From Chlorokybus atmophyticus (Eukaryota; Streptophyta; Chlorokybophyceae; Chlorokybales; Chlorokybaceae), in assembly GCA_009103225.1 (NCBI GenBank), contig RHPI01000638.1, positions 469,823 through 533,822 on the forward strand: 64,000 nt of DNA, written 5' to 3'. The position numbers were made by a program, and so were the translations under genes. The notes under the pieces are model-generated. The model saw nothing but the letters and a program-made list of their open reading frames with translations. It made no database searches and had not been told where the DNA came from. This document shows, piece after piece, positions 60,967 through 64,000 of this stretch. Each line of letters begins with the position of its first letter. The stretch's first letter is position 1.

Positions 60967-63476
60967 ATAAGACGGTCTTTTACTGTTTTGTAAGTTATAT
61001 GAGTCGGGTACGCTTTTATGTAGGTCTGCTTTTGAGCCGATCGGGACTTGAGTATGATAAACCACACAAGGTATTGATAAGGGCTAGCTCAGAGCGGGCA
61101 ACCCACTGCGGGTCCGTGCCGATGGCATGTAAGGTTGCAGTATGGTACCGTAAGCTATGATATGATGTGACAGCTTTAGTAGAGTGAGCCCATAAAGCAA
61201 ACCATAGGTTGGCTTGCAGAGTGCCGCTGAGTGACAATTTGAGTATTTAGTCAAGTGGTGAGCTTTAGCAAATAATAAGTACACATATACTTGACGTATG
61301 TTATCGCGATATATATTATAAAACAAATTGACAATCTCACGTGGGTTGCTATTCGTAGTGTGGAGTTTGAATAATTATAAACCCTACACCAGAAAAGTGT
61401 TAGCTATTGCTGACGGGTCAGCGCACACCATTTAAGGCCATATGAGCCCAAAAAAAGTGTGTCTTGTCGGAGAGCAGCGAGGGTACAAGAGTTGAGTGGC
61501 AGCTGAGAATGGGCGTGAGGTGTGTGCATTGCTCGTCTTATTGTGTATGTGTGGGGTGCCTGGCTAGTAGCTGTTCGAAGGGGCTCTCCCCCTCATCCCT
61601 TACGGAGTGGGGTGGGGTGGGATGGAGGGGTGATTGTGCGTGTGTGTGTCTAGTGCTGAGCTGCGTAGAGAGGCTGGTGGTCACCCTCCCCTTCTTTTAT
61701 GCTGAGCTGCTACGTCCCCTAGGCATACGCCACGCTGCACTGCTTGTGGATTTTCACTATACGTCCTTAATGCATGTGCATAAGTGCCAAGCCGATCAGC
61801 ATACAAGTGAGGTGTTACATTGTTATATTGATGAACATCAATTCAAATAACTATTTTTTTTTTGTATCATATCCCGTGCTGCCACGCATCAATTGTGGTC
61901 AACCAAGGATGAGGTGAGTGATTAGCACGAGGTATGACAAGGGTTCAACGCCCACATATGATAGCCAAGGCTAGAGTAAGGTCAATGCAACCATAACAAG
62001 ACAACAGAAAGCCTTGAATATAGTTATTATGGGTTTAAGGTTCAAAAGCGGGGGTACAAAGCGGGGGTACAAAGCGGGGGTACATGATAGGTTTTAACAA
62101 GTGTTGGGGCAGCACGGCATACCCGCCTCTTGTGTGTAGGGTGCTAGCTTTGATTATTTTAGGGGCTCTTTAAGAGGGCCACTCATCCCATATGAGGTGT
62201 GATGTTCGTGGCAATTGTGCACATATAGTGCGGGGAGGGGGGAAGTTGAGAGATTGGTGTCATTGTCTCCTTCCTTGGTGTGGTGTTGCGACTTCCTCTG
62301 CAAAGCGCTACACGCTCGGTGCTGGGACTTCCAGTTGGAAGTCTTAGCAGCTTGTGCATAACTTTGCCAATATTGCAAACTTATTTACAACTCATGCTTC
62401 AAGCCGTGCAATAAGTAAGCTGCGGGGTCGCTATAGGTTGGTAGCTTGGTGGCTATGCCCAGCATCTAAGTGCATCATTATACGAATGTACACGTGTATA
62501 GATTTAGGCTGGTCTATATAACAGTCCGCGCTAGGGGGCTAGGCTACAATTATAAAAACTACTTCTTACTACTTCTTTACGGTAGGTGCGACAGTCACGC
62601 GCTTCTTTGATCTTCAATATGTCGCCGTGGCTGGCGGCGTGGAGGTCAAAGCTTGAGAAGCATGTACACCTGCACAGTAAACCACACTCGCCACCCACGC
62701 CAAAGATGGCGCCGCCGTGCTAGGGTTTCTAGCGACTAGATAAGGAGCTTGTGACTTACAACTCACGCCTAATAAGTGCTTGTGCCCCCCAAGTGCATAG
62801 GGCACTAGGGGCACAAGAGTCTAATAACTCATTAACAAACTCTTGAGTTTATGGGCATGCATTTCATGCGCTTCATGAACACATATCAAGTGATACACGT
62901 CACAATGGACTTGTGGAACTTGTGTTTTTAGCCTTGCATGCTTGCCAATCAGCTTAGGCGCTTACTGCACCATGTGTGCATTGTATGCTTTGCTTGCACG
63001 CATCACATGATAATATTTTAAGCTATTTATGCATGGTAATTGGTAGTCCAAGCTGCATGCATGCACATTTGCATGCGTGGTATGGGCCATAATCTATGCT
63101 AATTGTGCATCGATTGTATGCTTACGCTGCACATGTACGGCCTTGCACACACCTTTGTGCTTAATGCTGCACCTGCCACGCGTGCGTTTGAGTGCATTTG
63201 TTGCAGTGACCTCATTATGTGGTGTTGGTGCAACCCACTGTGGAATGGCCAAACAACATATGTATATAAAGGAGGTATTTTGGGGCAGTGATCTTGCCAA
63301 GCCCACATTGGTTGCCACATTGTATGAGCAGATAGTAGGGTGACAACAACATGAGGTAACCACATATTAACGGCAGCGTTCAGATGACAAACCCAACCAT
63401 GCCATCTCAAATGAGGGACATGTGGGTGCAACTTGATATGACTGCAAAGTGCATTATCGTTGTCGTGAAGCTCAGC
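60967..63476. other. No gene seen
   Basis: AT-moderate DNA with motif-free frames. A triple tandem of CAAAGCGGGGGTA lies at about 62045-62085. Confidence 0.5.
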
Positions 63477-64000
63477 TGTAACGGGAAGGTACATTGTTAC
63501 CACAAATCGACCATAAAAGCACCAAGTCTTTTGTGGTCGAGTGGGCTGTGACATTGGTCATCGGAGCTTGGGACCCGGGTTCGATTCCTGCCTTGCACAC
63601 GAATTCCGCGGTCGTTGTTTCTCGATCCAATAATCGTAAATGGTCACTTTATGAGTGCCATCATCGATGGGTCGCGACCTGCCTAATGGCAGTCGCGCCG
63701 AAGTGACCTGACCAGTTCAGTCGGCGCGGCAGGGCGCGACCTGCCTATCGCGGCGACGCGACCTGTGGGGCCGGCAGCGGAGCGCTATGCGCGCGTTGAC
63801 CGGTATGGGCCTATATTGGCCGGTCCTTGGCTGTGGGGCCGGTGACCGACCCTAACAGACCCCTTGGGTAATTCACCAGCTGACCGCGCAGCTGCCGAGG
63901 ACGTCAGCGTTCTTAAGTGGGGGGGAATGTAACGGGAAGGTACATTAAATTACCACAAATCGACCATAAAAGCACCAAGTCTTTTGTGGTCGAGTGGGCT
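63477..64000 (+). mobile_element. Short non-autonomous element with LTR-like ends and tRNA-type promoter
   Basis: A stretch of about 70 bp starting TGTAACGGGAAGG occurs at 63477 and again at 63928, truncated by the window end, a spacing of 451 bp. The second copy is immediately preceded by the polypurine tract AAGTGGGGGGGAA, as at a 3' LTR start. An A-box-like TGGTCGAGTGG (63534-63544) and a consensus B box GGTTCGATTCC (63578-63588) lie 34 bp apart, as in tRNA-derived SINEs. The interior is GC-rich with no ORF. It could be a TRIM-like LTR element, a SINE, or a hybrid. Confidence 0.6.

Noticed and set aside
61464-61850. 128-codon plus-strand frame
   Set aside because: No motif, Cys and Val-rich from GT-rich DNA, and no supporting splice or homology signal.
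63534-63605. Functional tRNA gene
   Set aside because: A and B boxes are good, but acceptor and anticodon stems do not form properly and the sequence is part of a repeated element, so it is a tRNA-derived promoter at best.

Overview
This is nuclear DNA of a photosynthetic, cilium-bearing eukaryote, most likely a green alga (Chlorophyta). The reasons are a spliced photosystem I light-harvesting protein gene (LHCA type, eight exons), a plastid-type GroES co-chaperonin, a full Bardet-Biedl protein (BBS2), GT-AG (occasionally GC-AG) introns and chromodomain-bearing Ty3 retrotransposons. The genus cannot be decided from the window.

Left third (about 1 to 22 kb) is gene-dense. In order: a small Ala/Ser-rich ORF of unknown function (+), a zinc-type quinone oxidoreductase (-, 9 exons), a cyclic-nucleotide-dependent-type AGC kinase of PKG architecture (+, 7 exons), a WDR48/UAF1 homologue (-, 13 exons), an AT-rich gene-free island, a plastid co-chaperonin (-, 4 exons) divergent from BBS2 (+, 7 exons), and a small signal-peptide protein (-). 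For the five large genes I traced exons by eye. All intron phases are consistent across each model. The kinase start is the weakest part.

The middle (about 22 to 50 kb) is a graveyard of nested mobile elements around a sequencing gap. It holds an OTU-motif pseudogene, a 5'-truncated Ty3 chromovirus, a Tudor-like ORF next to a frameshifted phage-type cytosine-5 DNA methyltransferase, a Ty1/copia element with both LTRs and a 5-bp target duplication that carries a second element's solo LTR inside its RT gene, and a full-length but dead Ty3 chromovirus. That chromovirus is inserted into what looks like an old DNA-transposon transposase. A five-exon gene of unknown function (143 aa) survives at 47.8-48.6 kb.

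The right third (50 to 64 kb) has the LHCA gene, then low-gene sequence: long inverted repeats, LINE-like remnants, a 390-bp poly(C) run, a tandem duplication of about 350 bp and an Ala/Val-coding degenerate repeat field. At the edge lies a short element combining tRNA-type A and B boxes with an LTR-type junction identical over 21 nt to that of the chromovirus 34 kb away.

The host genes are unrelated housekeeping, signalling, ciliary and photosynthetic functions, not a pathway cluster. The most unusual coding features are the kinase, whose two cyclic-nucleotide pockets both have His where the phosphate-binding Arg is expected, and the methyltransferase/Tudor-like pair among retroelements.
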